A DNA stretch of 6,950 bases from Sulfuricellaceae bacterium (GTDB lineage: Bacteria > Pseudomonadota > Gammaproteobacteria > Burkholderiales > UBA9220): contig JAIOJO010000389.1 of assembly GCA_019911985.1 (NCBI GenBank), forward strand, positions 1 to 6,950, written 5' to 3'. How positions within the stretch are numbered: the stretch's first letter is position 1; the number at the start of each line of letters is the position of its first letter. The notes under the pieces were generated by a model that had not been told where the DNA came from, ran no database searches, and saw only the letters and a program-made list of their open reading frames with translations. A program made the translations under genes and the position numbers. This document shows positions 6,274 through 6,950 of this stretch, one piece after another.

Positions 6274-6663
6274 TTAGGATGCGAGATTGTCCCGAACGCG
6301 CTCTAGGCGTCCCTTGACTTCTGCCGCCAGCTCTTCGATGCCGGGACGCTCCACCAATTTGAGTACGGCGGAGGGGTCCATGAAGGCCACCGTGACTGTG
6401 CCGTCGGCCTCTTCGCGGACGACTACATTGCAGGGTAGCAACAAACCGATATCCGGGTCGGCTTCGATGGCGCGGTGGGCGAGAGGGGGATTGCAGGCGC
6501 CGAGGATGCGATAAGGGAGGCCATCGATATTGAGCTTGGCTTTCATGGTGGCTTTGACGTCAATGTCAGTGAGGACGCCGAAACCCTCTTTCTTCAATTC
6601 TTCGGTGACCTTTTCCACGGCGCTGTCAAAGGGCCGGTTTACTTGAACCGAAAATCCATACAT
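6274..6663 (-). CDS. DUF302 family protein
   Basis: The protein is a 129-residue single-domain cytosolic protein with no signal peptide or membrane segment. It fits DUF302 along its full length: an N-terminal strand and a helix with FDSAVEKVTEELKKEGF (12-28), then GVLTDIDVKATMKAKL (29-44), YRILGACNPPLAHRAI (51-66) and DPDIGLLLPCNVVV (69-82). C57, H63 and C78 lie in the family's conserved blocks. The C-terminus is a charged helix (about 105-129). AGGAGA (6669-6674) is 5 nt before ATG 6661-6663, so the start is secure. No biochemical function is established for the family, though members often occur near redox or sulphur genes. Here the neighbours (aat, bpt) give no hint. A small inverted repeat just upstream may be an operator. 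Confidence 0.92.
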   Translation of the reverse strand: MYGFSVQVNRPFDSAVEKVTEELKKEGFGVLTDIDVKATMKAKLNIDGLPYRILGACNPPLAHRAIEADPDIGLLLPCNVVVREEADGTVTVAFMDPSAVLKLVERPGIEELAAEVKGRLERVRDNLAS

Positions 6664-6683
6664 GCTGTTCTCCTGACGTAAAT

Positions 6684-6699
6684 ACGCTAATTTTAGCGT
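6684..6699. promoter_or_regulatory. Inverted repeat upstream of the DUF302 gene
   Basis: ACGCTAA-TT-TTAGCGT is a perfect 7 bp inverted repeat with a 2 bp centre, 21 nt upstream of the DUF302 start codon. Read on the minus strand it contains TAAAAT, a possible -10 box, so a dimeric regulator bound here could block the promoter. The centre is too short for a stable RNA hairpin, favouring a DNA-binding site. No clear -35 is seen. Confidence 0.35.
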
Positions 6700-6815
6700 G
6701 TCAGTGCTTGCCGCGCCATTCGGATTTTATGTATCGAAGTGGATTTAAAAAGTAGGGGAGCCGCGTCAGGCTATAAAGCTCGCAATAGCCAAATTTTTCT
6801 AAGTTAGCTTCTTAA
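6700..6815. other. Non-coding spacer, AT-rich
   Basis: This lies between the DUF302 upstream region and the inverted-repeat element at the right edge. I see no open reading frame with a ribosome binding site, no tRNA and no strong hairpin. It contains several A/T runs (for example around 6750 and 6791-6800), which could hold the DUF302 promoter, but no consensus pair stands out. Confidence 0.5.
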
Positions 6816-6950
6816 GGAGCCTCTGATTAAGTCGCACGGGGTCGCGACGGGGTTTTGCGGGATGCCGGGCACGAAGCGAGGCGCGCGGTGTGGTCATTCC
6901 ACACAAGCGTCGAGCGACACCGCCCGGCGCCCGCAAAACCCCGTCCCGTA
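6816..6950. mobile_element. Possible MITE-like non-autonomous element, truncated by the window end
   Basis: Base composition shifts abruptly from AT-rich to very GC-rich near 6835. The proposed left end, GGAGCCTCTGATTAAG (6817-6832), looks like an insertion-sequence terminal repeat and follows a TTAA. Inside is a large inverted repeat and no coding frame. The right terminus is outside the window, so neither a matching terminal repeat nor a target duplication can be shown. The alternative is a chromosomal palindromic repeat or terminator-like structure of an upstream gene. Confidence 0.35.
6846..6945. repeat. Long GC-rich inverted repeat with nested stem
   Basis: GACGGGGTTTTGCGGG (6846-6861) is perfectly complementary to 6930-6945. 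After a small bulge (AT versus G), GCCGGGC (6864-6870) pairs with GCCCGGC (6922-6928). At the apex GTGTGG (6888-6893) pairs with CCACAC (6899-6904) around a 5 nt loop. Just left, GTCGCGAC (6841-6848) is a self-complementary octamer, and ACGGGGT occurs twice 11 nt apart (6836, 6847). The whole could form a branched or rod-like stem in single-stranded DNA or RNA. Confidence 0.85.

Noticed and set aside
1..6950. CRISPR array, toxin-antitoxin pair or defence system
   Set aside because: No regularly spaced direct repeats and no nuclease, antitoxin or defence-family protein is found; all the coding space is explained by the listed genes.

Overview
The window reads as an ordinary stretch of proteobacterial chromosome, most likely from a gammaproteobacterium. 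ThyA, FolA, Aat and Bpt are full length and carry all the key residues I checked. The aat-bpt pair is typical of Proteobacteria, and base composition is moderately GC-rich throughout. A Cyc2-like cytochrome at the left edge fits a bacterium with extracytoplasmic c-type cytochromes, such as a methanotroph or iron oxidiser. Genus cannot be fixed from the sequence alone. Every gene I can support is on the minus strand, so the transcription order runs from high to low coordinates.

Layout in transcription order. The right edge (about 6816-6950) holds a strong GC-rich inverted repeat, 16 bp perfect arms plus a 7 bp inner extension, that looks like part of a non-autonomous mobile element cut by the window end. 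Next come a DUF302 protein (6274-6663) with a small inverted repeat upstream, and then aat (5436-6134) overlapping bpt (4706-5452). Aat and Bpt are the two aminoacyl-tRNA-dependent transferases that make N-degrons for ClpS/ClpAP. After a 40 nt gap comes thyA (3871-4665), followed by a short terminator-like hairpin.

A 180 nt spacer with two further hairpins leads to folA (3190-3690). Downstream of folA, only 18 nt and then 4 nt apart, are an exported metallo-beta-lactamase-fold hydrolase (2353-3171) and a UMF1-type MFS transporter (1011-2348). These three probably form one operon. A 200 nt spacer then precedes a gene cut by the left edge (1-810). It encodes a signal peptide, one CXXCH haem site and an amphipathic strand-rich region, as in fused cytochrome-porins of the Cyc2 type.

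Functionally, ThyA turns dUMP and methylene-THF into dTMP and DHF, and FolA recycles the DHF, so the pair closes the thymidylate cycle. Aat and Bpt act on different classes of N-terminal residue in one degradation pathway. The hydrolase-transporter pair has no known substrate. I found no tRNA, rRNA, CRISPR array or defence system. The most interesting items are the Cyc2-like cytochrome and the terminal inverted-repeat element.
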